A program made the position numbers and the translations under genes. Below, piece after piece: positions 36,909 to 45,424 of a stretch of DNA of 64,000 bases (its first letter is position 1; the number at the start of each line of letters is the position of its first letter). Origin of the DNA: Kluyvera sp036759925 (lineage in GTDB: Bacteria; Pseudomonadota; Gammaproteobacteria; Enterobacterales; Enterobacteriaceae); assembly GCF_036759925.1 (NCBI RefSeq), contig NZ_JAPKIB010000003.1:248001-312000 (forward strand). Direction: 5' to 3'. The notes under the pieces are model-generated. The model made no database searches and was not told where the DNA came from. It saw nothing but the letters and a program-made list of their open reading frames with translations.

Positions 36909-38252
36909 ATGAACATAAAAGTTACCCGTAAAGAAAAAATCAGCTATGGATTAGGCGATATGGCCAGTCATATCGGTCTGGATAACGTCATAATCTTCTT
37001 AACCTTCTACTATACCGATGTCGTCGGCCTTCCCGCCGCCTTCGTGGGCACCATGTTTTTACTGGCCCGTACCGCCGATGCGATTATCGACCCGGCGATG
37101 GGCTATATGGCCGACCGTACCCGTTCCCGCTGGGGAAAGTTCCGCCCCTGGATGCTCTGGCTGGCACTGCCTTTCGGCGTGAGCTGCCTGCTGACCTATG
37201 CAGTACCGCAGTCGCTGGATATGTCCGGTAAGATGATTTTCGCCAGCGTCAGCTATACCTTCATGATGCTGATGTACACCGCTATTAATATCCCCTACTG
37301 CTCGATGGGCGCGGTCATCACGCCAGACAACGATGAGCGCATTTCCCTGCAATCCTGGCGCTTTTTCCTGGCCACCCTTGGCGGCGCGATGTCGACCTTC
37401 TTTATGATGCCGCTGGCCGAGTATCTGGGTGGTGATGACAAACTGATGGGCTACCGCTCGGCGATGGCGATTATGGCCTGCGTCGCCGTGGTGATGTTCT
37501 GGATCTGTTTTGCCAATACCCGCGAGCGCATTAAGGCCCCGGCGACTCACAACAACTATCTCGCCGAACTGCGCGATCTGCTGCGTAACGATCAGTGGCG
37601 CGTCGTTGCTGTATTGGTTATCACCAACATTGGCTTCGGCGTCATTCGCCTTGGCGCAATGATGTACTTCGTGACCTACTACCTTGGCAGCGCGGCCTAC
37701 TTTATGTGGATGCTGGCCGCACACATCATCGGCAAAGCCGTCGGCAGCCTACTGGCAAAACGCCTGACCCGCAATGCCAACAAAGTACAGATGTTCGGCT
37801 ACTGCGCCGTACTCGCCGGGGTGCTGAGCATCGGGCTGTTCTTCGCACCAAAATCCATCTTCGTGCTGGTGCCGCTGACGTTCATCGTCTCCACCCTTTA
37901 TCAATCCACCACTACCCTGATGTGGGTGATGATGGCCGACGTCGCCGACTACGGTGAATGGCGTCAGGGCAAACGTATGGACGGCATTATCTTCTCGACC
38001 TTCCTTGCTGTGCTCAAGCTGGGTATGGCGCTCAGCGGCGCTATCGTCGGCTGGACGCTTGGCTTTAGCGGCTACGTCGCCAACGCGCCGGAGCAGACGC
38101 CGCTGGCGATGCACTGCATCGTCGCCCTCTTTACCGTGGTACCGGGCCTGCTGTCGCTAGGCGCGTTCATCACCCTGCGCTGGTACAAGCTGGATGACCA
38201 CACCATGCAGGAAATCAATCTCGCGAAAACCCAATCTCTTGTTAAAGGATGA
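36909..38252 (+). CDS. GPH-family sugar:cation symporter (YicJ-like)
   Basis: Inner-membrane symporter of 447 residues of the glycoside-pentoside-hexuronide family. Diagnostic N-terminus: KISYGLGDMASHIGLDNVIIFLTFYYTDVVGL, then the loop DPAMGYMADRTRSRWGKFRPWML. About twelve spans are predicted. The ATG at 36909 gives the normal family length; the upstream open frame crosses the REP. It is 7 bp ahead of a GH31 gene, an arrangement like yicJ-yicI, so it probably imports an alpha-glycoside such as a xylosyl- or glucosyl-sugar. Confidence 0.9.
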   Translation: MNIKVTRKEKISYGLGDMASHIGLDNVIIFLTFYYTDVVGLPAAFVGTMFLLARTADAIIDPAMGYMADRTRSRWGKFRPWMLWLALPFGVSCLLTYAVPQSLDMSGKMIFASVSYTFMMLMYTAINIPYCSMGAVITPDNDERISLQSWRFFLATLGGAMSTFFMMPLAEYLGGDDKLMGYRSAMAIMACVAVVMFWICFANTRERIKAPATHNNYLAELRDLLRNDQWRVVAVLVITNIGFGVIRLGAMMYFVTYYLGSAAYFMWMLAAHIIGKAVGSLLAKRLTRNANKVQMFGYCAVLAGVLSIGLFFAPKSIFVLVPLTFIVSTLYQSTTTLMWVMMADVADYGEWRQGKRMDGIIFSTFLAVLKLGMALSGAIVGWTLGFSGYVANAPEQTPLAMHCIVALFTVVPGLLSLGAFITLRWYKLDDHTMQEINLAKTQSLVKG

Positions 38253-38259
38253 GTCAACC

Positions 38260-40296
38260 ATGAGCGAATTAATTCAGTACGCGAATGCTATCGAGTGGCG
38301 CTTTGAACGGCAGATCCTGCGCGTCGAGCCGTGGGGGGAACACAGCCTTCGCGTGCGCGCCACCTGCGCGTCGGCCTTCAGCGAGGCGCTTCATGCCTTG
38401 CTGCCGCAGGATAACGGTCAGGCCATTATTCAGCAGGATGCGGAAACGCTGACCCTCACCCACGGCAACATCCGCGCGGTGCTAAACCTCAAAGGTCAGC
38501 TGGCATTTTATAATCAGCACGGCGAACTGTTGCTCGAAGAGATGTGGCGTCAGCGCTCAACGGTGGGTATTGGCGCCAGCGAAAAGAGCCAGGATAAGTA
38601 CGTTAGCGCCTTGAAGCTCGATGGGCGCGAGTTCAAACCGCTGCCCGGCGGCAAGTACCAGTTGACCGTGCGTTTCGAGTCCCGGGACGGCGAACGTCTG
38701 TACGGAATGGGCCAGTATCAGCAGCCGTGGCTGGACCTGAAAGGTTGCGAGCTGGAGCTTGCTCAGCGTAACTCACAGGCCAGCGTGCCGTTCTTACAAT
38801 CCAGCCTCGGTTACGGCCTGCTGTGGAACAACCCGGCGATTGGCGAAGCGACGCTGGCGAAAAACCATACCTGGTGGACGGCGCGCGTCACCGAAGAGAT
38901 GGACTACTGGATAACCGCCGGAGATACCGTCTCGCAGGTCACCCGTCAGTACGCTCGGGCCACCGGAACGCCTCCCCCGGCTCCGGGCTTTATCAGTGGC
39001 CTGTGGCAGTGCAAGCTGCGCTACCGTAACCAGCAGGAGGTGCTGGAGGTGGCTCGTGAATACCGCCGACGTAGCCTGCCGCTGTCGGTGATGGTCATCG
39101 ACTTCTTCCATTGGCCGAACCAGGGCACCTGGTGCTTTGACCCGGTTGACTGGCCGGATCCGCAAGCAATGGTTGAGGAGCTGGAATCGCTCGGTATTAA
39201 GCTGATGGTCTCCGTCTGGCCAACGGTAGAAGCCCGCAGCCCGCTGTTCCCGCATATGAAAGCCAAAGGCTGGCTGGTGACCAGCGATCGCGGCGTGCAG
39301 GTTAATCTCGACTTTATGGGCAACACCACTTTCTTTGACGCGACGCATCCGCAGGCGCGGCAGTTTGTTTGGGAGACGGTGAAGAAAAACTACTATGACC
39401 TCGGGATTAAATTGTTCTGGCTGGACGAAGCGGAACCTGAATACCGCGCCTACGATTTTGATAACTATCGCTACCACGCAGGTCCGGTACTGGAAGTGGG
39501 TAACCGCTATCCACGCGATTTTGCCCAAGGGTTCTACGACGGGCTTCATGAGGCAGGCGAACGCGATATCGTCAACCTGGTGCGCTGCAGCTGGGCCGGT
39601 AGCCAGCGCTATGGCGTACTGGCGTGGTCCGGCGACGTCCACTCCTCCTTCCATGCCTTCCGTAACCAACTGGCCGCCGGACTGAATATGGGGCTCGCAG
39701 GCATACCGTGGTGGACGACGGATATCGGCGGCTTCCAGGGCGGCAACATTCACGACCCAGCGTTCCACGAGCTGCTGATCCGCTGGTTCCAGTGGGCGGT
39801 GTTCTGCCCGGTACTGCGTATGCATGGCTATCGTGAACCTCGCGTACAGCCTCCGGAAAGCTACCGTCATGGTATTCCACAGTGCGACAGCGGTTCGCCA
39901 AACGAACTGTGGAGCTACGGCGAAGAGAATTTCACCATTATGCAGCACTGGCTCGGGGTACGAGAAAGCCTGCGCCCGTATATTGATGCGCTGTACGACA
40001 ATGCGCACCGCCACGGTGATCCGCTGATGCGTCCGCTGTTCTGGCACTATCCGGACGAGGCGCAAAGCTGGCAGACAGAAGATCAGTATCTGTTCGGCGA
40101 GGATCTGCTGGTTGCCCCGGTAATGCACGCCGGGCAGCGCCAGCGAGATGTCTGGTTACCGAGTGGCCATGCGTGGGTTGGGCTTGACGGAGAACGCTAT
40201 CATGGCGGGCAACGAATCACCGTCGCCGCCGGGCTGGAGACGATTCCGCTGTTTATTCGCGAAGGCAGCCCATTAACGACGGTATTGGTTAAATAA
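38260..40296 (+). CDS. GH31 alpha-glycosidase
   Basis: Glycoside hydrolase family 31 enzyme of 678 residues from the ATG at 38260. The nucleophile is Asp389 in FWLDEAEPE and the acid/base is probably Asp459 in AWSGDVHSSF. It is shorter than E. coli YicI (772), whose nucleophile motif is TDFGE-like; WLDxxEPE instead resembles other GH31 branches (alpha-xylosidases, alpha-glucosyl transferases). No signal peptide, so the sugar is hydrolysed inside the cell after import by the upstream symporter. The exact linkage cannot be told. Confidence 0.9.
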   Translation: MSELIQYANAIEWRFERQILRVEPWGEHSLRVRATCASAFSEALHALLPQDNGQAIIQQDAETLTLTHGNIRAVLNLKGQLAFYNQHGELLLEEMWRQRSTVGIGASEKSQDKYVSALKLDGREFKPLPGGKYQLTVRFESRDGERLYGMGQYQQPWLDLKGCELELAQRNSQASVPFLQSSLGYGLLWNNPAIGEATLAKNHTWWTARVTEEMDYWITAGDTVSQVTRQYARATGTPPPAPGFISGLWQCKLRYRNQQEVLEVAREYRRRSLPLSVMVIDFFHWPNQGTWCFDPVDWPDPQAMVEELESLGIKLMVSVWPTVEARSPLFPHMKAKGWLVTSDRGVQVNLDFMGNTTFFDATHPQARQFVWETVKKNYYDLGIKLFWLDEAEPEYRAYDFDNYRYHAGPVLEVGNRYPRDFAQGFYDGLHEAGERDIVNLVRCSWAGSQRYGVLAWSGDVHSSFHAFRNQLAAGLNMGLAGIPWWTTDIGGFQGGNIHDPAFHELLIRWFQWAVFCPVLRMHGYREPRVQPPESYRHGIPQCDSGSPNELWSYGEENFTIMQHWLGVRESLRPYIDALYDNAHRHGDPLMRPLFWHYPDEAQSWQTEDQYLFGEDLLVAPVMHAGQRQRDVWLPSGHAWVGLDGERYHGGQRITVAAGLETIPLFIREGSPLTTVLVK

Positions 40297-40381
40297 TCAG
40301 GCAAATGCCTGAAATCCTCGACAAAGATTGAAAAAGACCTGTCTACGCTCCGCTTCTTGCGTACAGTAGAGTGACTAACAA

Positions 40382-40413
40382 GTAGCCCGGCCGAACGCCG
40401 CGACGCCGGGCAA
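40382..40413. repeat. REP half-element
   Basis: Short GTAGCCCGGCCGAACGCCGCG...GCCGGGC palindrome between the GH31 gene and yeaL. A shorter relative of the copies at 7196, 14717 and 42969. Confidence 0.7.
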
Positions 40414-40459
40414 CGAAAATGCACGTTCTTTTTCTCTTTCTGGCAAGGATTACCGCTTT

Positions 40460-40906
40460 ATGATCGATACCACCCTACTGATCCTTCTGGGTCTGGCGGC
40501 GCTGGGCTTTATTAGCCACAACACCACCGTCGCCGTCTCTATTCTGGTTCTGATTATTCTTCGCGTCACCCCGCTTAGCACCTTCTTCCCGTGGGTGGAA
40601 AAACAGGGGCTCAGCATCGGGATTATCATTCTGACCATCAGCGTGATGGCCCCTATCGCCAGCGGCACGCTGCCAGCCTCGACGCTAATTCACTCTTTTG
40701 CCAACTGGAAATCGCTGGTCGCCATCGGCGTCGGCGTGTTTGTCTCGTGGCTCGGCGGGCGCGGCGTAACGCTGATGGGCACTCAGCCGCACCTGGTCGC
40801 CGGGCTATTGATTGGCACAGTGCTGGGCGTCGCGCTGTTTCGCGGCGTGCCGGTGGGGCCGCTGATTGCGGCGGGTCTGGTGTCGCTGCTTATTGGGAAG
40901 TCGTAG
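40460..40906 (+). CDS. yeaL: YeaL, UPF0756 membrane protein (DUF441)
   Basis: A 148-residue four-span membrane protein, equal in length to E. coli YeaL. The sequence is conserved (AALGFISHNTTVAVSILVL, PLIAAGLVSLLIGKS). Function unknown. Its last 17 bp overlap the 3' end of convergent nimR. Confidence 0.92.
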   Translation: MIDTTLLILLGLAALGFISHNTTVAVSILVLIILRVTPLSTFFPWVEKQGLSIGIIILTISVMAPIASGTLPASTLIHSFANWKSLVAIGVGVFVSWLGGRGVTLMGTQPHLVAGLLIGTVLGVALFRGVPVGPLIAAGLVSLLIGKS

Positions 40907-41684
40907 TCAGCGCCGCCAAATAGCGGCCCGGCGTCTGTCCAAGCCCTTTACGAAACATGGTGATAAACGCCGTGGTGGAGTCGTAACCCAATGACAGCGC
41001 TACCTGCTGGACGCTCAGCCCGCGCACCAGCATCTGCAGCGCAAGGATCAACTGCAACTGGTGACGCCAGCGGCGAAAGTTAAGCCCGGTCTCTTTCACC
41101 ACCAGTCGGGCAAGGTTGCGCTCGCTCATGGCAAAGCGCTGGGCCCACTGCGCCAGCGTCTGCCACCGAGCAGGCTCTGCTTCCATGGTCTCAACCATCA
41201 GGCGAATTTTAGGGTGTGCAGATACAGGCAGCTGTAGCTGCTGCTCCGGCTGCTGCGGAAGTTCATCGAACAGCACCTGAATCAAACGCTGCGTCTCAGG
41301 CTGTTCACGCTGGCTTTCATTGCGCCCGGCAAGCGAGAGGATCAGCTCGCGCACCAGCGGTGAAATCTTCAGCGTGCAGCAGTGTGCTGGCATCTGCGCG
41401 GCACCGGGCTCGATAAATAAGAAGCACAGCTCCGCCAGCGGCGTCGCCCGGTTGCTGTGCGGGACTTCGCCGGGGATCCACACCGCAAACTGCGGTGGCA
41501 CCATCCACATGGCATTTTCTACTTCGCAGGTAATGGCGCCGTGCAGCGCGAGAATAAGCTGCCCTTTACGGTGCTGATGCAGCGGAATGTACTGTTCCTC
41601 TTCCGCCACTTGCACCCCAAACGCGATGGCCGCATCCTGATGGCTATCCGGGTGATAACCCCCTAAACCGAGTCCCAGCATCAT
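40890..41684 (-). CDS. nimR: NimR (YeaM), AraC-type regulator
   Basis: Transcriptional regulator of 264 residues: an N-terminal cupin-type part (HQHRKGQLILALHGAI) and a C-terminal double HTH of the AraC family (MSERNLARLVVKETGLNFRRWRHQ, VQQVALSLGYDSTTAFITMF). In E. coli NimR represses the divergent nimT, encoding a 2-nitroimidazole exporter. The same arrangement, with a 90-bp shared control region, is kept here. Confidence 0.92.
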   Translation of the reverse strand: MMLGLGLGGYHPDSHQDAAIAFGVQVAEEEQYIPLHQHRKGQLILALHGAITCEVENAMWMVPPQFAVWIPGEVPHSNRATPLAELCFLFIEPGAAQMPAHCCTLKISPLVRELILSLAGRNESQREQPETQRLIQVLFDELPQQPEQQLQLPVSAHPKIRLMVETMEAEPARWQTLAQWAQRFAMSERNLARLVVKETGLNFRRWRHQLQLILALQMLVRGLSVQQVALSLGYDSTTAFITMFRKGLGQTPGRYLAALTTTSQ

Positions 41685-41774
41685 TTTGTCCGATTTTAGC
41701 GATAATCTGTCATTTTAGCTTGATTTCAACAAAGGCTAAACCGGGTATTGTAGTGCTCCCACTCTTTTGTCGAG

Positions 41775-42965
41775 ATGTCTATGTCTGAAGTTACGACGTC
41801 TGCCAGCCGCCGCTGGCTGCTGATTATTGGTATTTTATTGATTGCCTCGACGCTGCGCGTCACCTTTACCGGCGCTGCGCCTTTGCTCGACGCCATTCGC
41901 GATGAATATGGCCTGACTACCGCACAAACCGGGCTGTTAACCACCCTGCCGCTGCTGGCGTTTGGCCTTGTCTCTCCGCTGGCCGCCGGGGTTGCCCGTC
42001 GCATCGGCATGGAGCGCAGCCTGTTTATCGCCATGCTGCTGATTTGCGCCGGGATTGCCGTACGATCTCTGCCGTCAGTGACGCTGATGTTTACCGGTAC
42101 CGCCATCATTGGCTGCGGGATTGCGCTGGGCAACGTGCTGCTGCCGGGGTTAATCAAACGTGATTTTGCCTCACAGGTGGCGAAGTTTACCGGCGCGTAT
42201 TCGGTGACGATGGGCGCGGCGGCGGCACTCGGTTCTGCACTGGTGGTGCCGATTGCGCTTAGCGGCTTTGGCTGGCGCGGCGCACTGCTGATGCTGATGG
42301 TCTTCCCGGTGCTGGCGCTGCTGTTCTGGCTGCCGCAGTGGCGGGCGGCAAAAACCACCGCGCTTTCCAGCAGCGGAGCCATGCATAACCGCGGCATCTG
42401 GCGCTCGGCGCTGGCCTGGCAGGTGACACTGTTCCTCGGTCTCAACTCGTTGGTTTATTACGTGATAATCGGCTGGTTACCGGCCATTCTCATTAGCCAG
42501 GGCTACAGTGAAGCACAGGCTGGCTCTCTTCACGGGCTGTTACAGCTTGCCACCGCGGCCCCCGGCTTTGTAGTTCCGCTGATCCTGCACCGGATGAAAG
42601 ATCAACGCGGGATCGCCATCACCGTAGCTCTGATGTGTGCTATCAGCGCGCTGGGCTACTGGCTCTTGCCATCGCAGGCGGTTATCTGGACGATTATCTT
42701 CGGCTTCGGTTCTGGCGCGACGATGATTCTGGGCCTGACCTTTATCGGGCTGCGCGCCAGTTCGGCGCACCAGGCCGCGGCCCTTTCGGGGATGGCGCAA
42801 GCGGTCGGGTATCTGTTGGCCGCCTGTGGGCCTCCGCTGATGGGGAAAATTCACGATGCGACCGGCGCATGGCATCTTTCCTTGATGGCAGTGGCGATCA
42901 TTGCGCTGGTGATGGCGGTGTTCGGCGGGCTTGCCGGGCGAGACAGAGAGATAAACGTTGAATAA
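41775..42965 (+). CDS. nimT: NimT (YeaN), 2-nitroimidazole exporter
   Basis: MFS transporter of 396 residues (E. coli 393) related to CynX-type carriers, with about twelve spans. Conserved stretches include STLRVTFTGAAPLLDAIR, LTTLPLLAFGLVSPLAAGVARR and SSAHQAAALSGMAQAVGYLLAACGPPLMG. E. coli NimT exports 2-nitroimidazole under NimR control. A second ATG lies two codons in. It is followed by a REP element. Confidence 0.93.
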   Translation: MSMSEVTTSASRRWLLIIGILLIASTLRVTFTGAAPLLDAIRDEYGLTTAQTGLLTTLPLLAFGLVSPLAAGVARRIGMERSLFIAMLLICAGIAVRSLPSVTLMFTGTAIIGCGIALGNVLLPGLIKRDFASQVAKFTGAYSVTMGAAAALGSALVVPIALSGFGWRGALLMLMVFPVLALLFWLPQWRAAKTTALSSSGAMHNRGIWRSALAWQVTLFLGLNSLVYYVIIGWLPAILISQGYSEAQAGSLHGLLQLATAAPGFVVPLILHRMKDQRGIAITVALMCAISALGYWLLPSQAVIWTIIFGFGSGATMILGLTFIGLRASSAHQAAALSGMAQAVGYLLAACGPPLMGKIHDATGAWHLSLMAVAIIALVMAVFGGLAGRDREINVE

Positions 42966-42968
42966 AAC

Positions 42969-43035
42969 GTAGCTCGGCCGAGCGCAGCGACGCCGGGGAA
43001 ATCCCGGAGTCGGCGTACCGCCTCGTCCGGGCTAC
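42969..43035. repeat. REP/BIME-type palindromic element
   Basis: Palindrome beginning GTAGCTCGGCCGAGCGCAGCG and ending CCTCGTCCGGGCTAC between the convergent nimT and the amidotransferase gene. Same family as at 7196, in the opposite orientation. Confidence 0.85.
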
Positions 43036-43039
43036 CTTT

Positions 43040-43747
43040 TTACTGGCCAGCAGCGTGCAGGAATGCCTGCACCAGCGGTGCCGGACGTCCTGCCAGCGCG
43101 TTACGCTCATGCTGGAACAGCGTCGCCACGAAGAACGGATGCGTCACCAGTTCCACCGCGCGAATATCCCCGTTATCGTCCCAGCCGGTTACCCGCAGCG
43201 GCAGCGATTTCAACGCCTCGGCGAAGTCGGCAGAGATACCGTAGTTGCAGTGATAGCCCTCTTCGATGCTGTCGCGACCATAAGCCCGCGCAATCAACGT
43301 ATTGGCGCGCAGTTCAATGGTATCGCTCTTTTCTACCAGCGAGCAGGTCAGCGGCGCAATCACCATTCGGCCTTCGGTATCCGTTTCCGCATGCGCCGCA
43401 TCTTCCCAGCCCATCACGTTGCGCGCGTACTCCAGAATAGCGTGCTGGAATCCCCCGCAGGTACCAAGGAACGGCAGGCTGTTTTCGCGGGCGTAGCGTA
43501 CGGCGATTAATGCCCCCTCGGTATTCTGATACGGGCTGGCAGGCACCAGCCAGATGCCGTCAAAATCAGCGAGGCTGTCAGCGCTGTGCACATCACGCGT
43601 GGCAATCCAGCGGTATTCAACGGGCACTTCCAGCACTGCGGCGGCGTCGTCAAGCGCCAGCGGGATCGCCTGATGAGCAATCACATCAGCGTTGTAGTCG
43701 CCCACGAGGGCAATGCGAAGAACGGGGGTCAGTGCAGAGTTTTCCAT
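43040..43747 (-). CDS. Glutamine-amidotransferase domain, CTP-synthase-like
   Basis: A 235-residue class I glutamine amidotransferase fold resembling the C-terminal half of CTP synthase. The nucleophile elbow is intact (Cys97 in LGTCGGFQHA). The region where the catalytic His-x-Glu normally appears (FHPE) reads FQHE (211-214), so His is replaced by Gln, with another His one residue later. Glutaminase activity is therefore doubtful. It lacks the synthetase domain. E. coli K-12 has no clear counterpart here; role unknown. Confidence 0.8.
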   Translation of the reverse strand: MENSALTPVLRIALVGDYNADVIAHQAIPLALDDAAAVLEVPVEYRWIATRDVHSADSLADFDGIWLVPASPYQNTEGALIAVRYARENSLPFLGTCGGFQHAILEYARNVMGWEDAAHAETDTEGRMVIAPLTCSLVEKSDTIELRANTLIARAYGRDSIEEGYHCNYGISADFAEALKSLPLRVTGWDDNGDIRAVELVTHPFFVATLFQHERNALAGRPAPLVQAFLHAAGQ

Positions 43748-43884
43748 GAGAGGTCCTTATGTGCAGACGTTACCAACGGCATAAGGAGCCTCAGACTAGC
43801 GATGTCGTCGCGCTTTAGCAATACCCGGAGGGCGAACCCAACCAATCTTTGTGGTATGGTCGAATGGAACAAGGGAGGAAGGAT

Positions 43885-44229
43885 ATGATCCAGTGTAAAC
43901 GCGTGTATGACGACGCAGCACCTGACGATGGTTACCGTGTCCTGGTGGACCGGTTGTGGCCGCGCGGTATCAAAAAGGAAAACCTTATCTACGATGAATG
44001 GTGCAAAGACCTCGCCCCTTCAGCCGAGCTGCGTAAGGCTTATCACGGCGAGGTTATCGACTTTGCCACCTTCTGCCAGCACTACCGCGAAGAGCTTTCG
44101 CATCATCAGGATGTAGGCCAGCGTCTGGCCGACATCGCGCAAAAGCAGGGGCTTACGCTCATTTATGCCGCCGCGAACACCGCGCAAAACCACGCACGCG
44201 TGCTGGCCGACTGGCTGAAAAATCGCTAA
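43885..44229 (+). CDS. yeaO: YeaO, DUF488 protein
   Basis: A 114-residue DUF488 protein (E. coli 115) with the conserved IQCKRVYDDAAPDDGYRVLVDRLWPRG start and a C-terminal NTAQNHARVLADWL. Function unknown. The ATG at 43885 follows GGAAGGAT; the upstream open frame is not needed. It is divergent from the amidotransferase gene. Confidence 0.92.
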   Translation: MIQCKRVYDDAAPDDGYRVLVDRLWPRGIKKENLIYDEWCKDLAPSAELRKAYHGEVIDFATFCQHYREELSHHQDVGQRLADIAQKQGLTLIYAAANTAQNHARVLADWLKNR

Positions 44230-44259
44230 CGCCTGAACGCGATGTCTGCGGGCATCGCG

Positions 44260-44565
44260 TTACCCCACCAGTGCGGCCTGCTCTTGCGCCATCAACGCAT
44301 CTGGCGTTAACGGCAGCAAATATTCTGAACGCACAAAAGCAAAACCCTGTTGCCCTTCACCTGCGCTCACTTCACCGGTCACCAGCCACAGCGCACGCGG
44401 CGAGTCGGCGGCCAGTTCAGTCATCACCCCGTTGACCGGGTTCAGACAGCGCTCCCCTGGCTTAATCAGCGCAAACAGTTCAACACTCTTACCGATATTT
44501 GCTCGGCCAGCGGCGGTACGGGCACCGGTAATAATGGCGATGGTGCCCGGCTTCAGCGAAAACAT
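44260..44565 (-). CDS. Small unknown protein
   Basis: A 101-residue soluble protein (MFSLKPGTIAIITGARTAAGRANIGKS start, rich in Ala/Gly/Leu) with no signal peptide, membrane span or motif I recognise. Its start has a GAGAGA purine-rich site. The segment CLNPVNGVM and a short hydrophobic C-terminal part suggest a small beta-domain. It lies between yeaO and yoaF, where E. coli K-12 has no gene. Whether it is expressed is not shown. Confidence 0.6.
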   Translation of the reverse strand: MFSLKPGTIAIITGARTAAGRANIGKSVELFALIKPGERCLNPVNGVMTELAADSPRALWLVTGEVSAGEGQQGFAFVRSEYLLPLTPDALMAQEQAALVG

Positions 44566-44625
44566 ACGTCTCTCATTAATCAGAATTATCCTGGAGGCGC
44601 AGTGTACTGGATAAGGAATGTACTG

Positions 44626-44877
44626 TCATTTTTTCTGCGGATGATCGCGCCGCCACAGCGCCCACTCCTCAATCGTTTCGCCACTCGGCAGCTTACAGAG
44701 GCTGAACTCGCCCTGAGCATTGACCTGGCGAATGCTTTCACCTCCTTTCTGTTGGCAGTACACCGCAGCAGGATTAGCCATACCGATTTGCGGCGGCGGT
44801 GGCGCATCCGGTTCAGCCGTTTTTGCACACCCCGCAAGCAGTAGAGGCAGTAGTAAAACATAGTGACGAGACATCAT
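44626..44877 (-). CDS. yoaF: YoaF, DUF333 lipoprotein
   Basis: Outer-membrane-type lipoprotein of 83 residues with lipobox LLAGC (Cys17) and conserved IGMANPAAVYCQQKGG and LPSGETIEEWALWRRDHP, matching E. coli YoaF (84). Function unknown. In E. coli the next gene is yeaP; here the prophage begins instead. Its leader holds an eight-base-pair hairpin (44897-44916) just before the AAGGAG ribosome site. Confidence 0.92.
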   Translation of the reverse strand: MMSRHYVLLLPLLLAGCAKTAEPDAPPPPQIGMANPAAVYCQQKGGESIRQVNAQGEFSLCKLPSGETIEEWALWRRDHPQKK

Positions 44878-44896
44878 TTCTCCTTATTTTCACTCT

Positions 44897-44916
44897 GGAG
44901 TTTAGCTTTAAACTCC
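44897..44916 (-). promoter_or_regulatory. Hairpin in the yoaF leader
   Basis: Perfect stem GGAGTTTA/TAAACTCC with a four-base loop, 20 bp upstream of the yoaF ATG and before its ribosome site. It could affect translation or transcript stability; no function is known. Confidence 0.5.
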
Positions 44917-45013
44917 ATAATTTCTTCAAATTAGCTACACTTTTGCGACGTAAAGTACATCTCGTTCTCAACTGACCAGAGAACAGAACATTCCATAATC
45001 AATGAGTTATTTT

Positions 45014-45043
45014 GCCCCATCTCCCCCGATGGGGCTTTTTTTT
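45014..45043 (+). terminator. Strong terminator at prophage boundary
   Basis: Stem GCCCCATC/GATGGGGC with a TCCCCC loop followed by eight T residues, rightward. No protein gene precedes it on this strand within 750 bp (the last is yeaO), so it may end a small RNA of roughly 60-130 nt read from about 44910-44955; an upstream promoter could not be confirmed. Confidence 0.85.
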
Positions 45044-45110
45044 AGAGTATAACATAGTGAAATAAAAGGATTTATTTCCAGCAATGTCCACGCATTGACC
45101 ACATCTCACA
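45036..45110. other. Probable prophage attachment region
   Basis: In P2-family prophages attachment lies beyond ogr. The segment between the rightward terminator and the ogr terminator (75 bp) is the only spacer between host and phage genes. The core repeat cannot be defined without the other prophage end. Confidence 0.5.
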
Positions 45111-45132
45111 AAAAGCCCCGCATTTGCGGGGC
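45110..45132 (-). terminator. ogr terminator
   Basis: Stem GCCCCGCA/TGCGGGGC with a two-base loop; on the minus strand it is followed by TTTTTGTG, ten bases after the ogr stop. Confidence 0.88.
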
Positions 45133-45141
45133 TTTCTTTGT

Positions 45142-45363
45142 CTACATCCACGGTATTGATTGCTGACCATTTGGCATCGGATGAGGTAACGCCGGTACCA
45201 CTTCACCCGGCTTGACGATGTATCGCTCGACCGTCTCAGTCGTCACAAACGTGCAGCTACAATTAATATTTGTGCACTGGTGGTAACGCTCTTTGGTGGT
45301 GTCAGTAAAGTAACGACTAGTGCGCGCGTGGGCGGCTGTATGGCATAACGGACAATGAAACAT
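45142..45363 (-). CDS. ogr: Ogr, late-gene transcription activator
   Basis: Zinc-finger activator of P2 late promoters, 73 residues (P2: 72). The four zinc cysteines C4, C7, C30 and C35 are kept (FHCPLC; CTNINC), as is TSRYFTDTTKERYHQC. It contacts RNA polymerase alpha and the TGT-N12-ACA dyads upstream of late promoters. It is transcribed with D. Confidence 0.95.
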   Translation of the reverse strand: MFHCPLCHTAAHARTSRYFTDTTKERYHQCTNINCSCTFVTTETVERYIVKPGEVVPALPHPMPNGQQSIPWM

Positions 45364-45424
45364 TTTTCACCTCACCGGTTAGATTCAACGACCTAATTTT
45401 AACCAATTATTTATTATAAAACAA

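Noticed and set aside
38794..40128. 444-codon frame antisense to the GH31 gene
   Set aside because: High-GC shadow; residue composition is random-like (Arg/Val/His rich) and the GH31 gene is clear.
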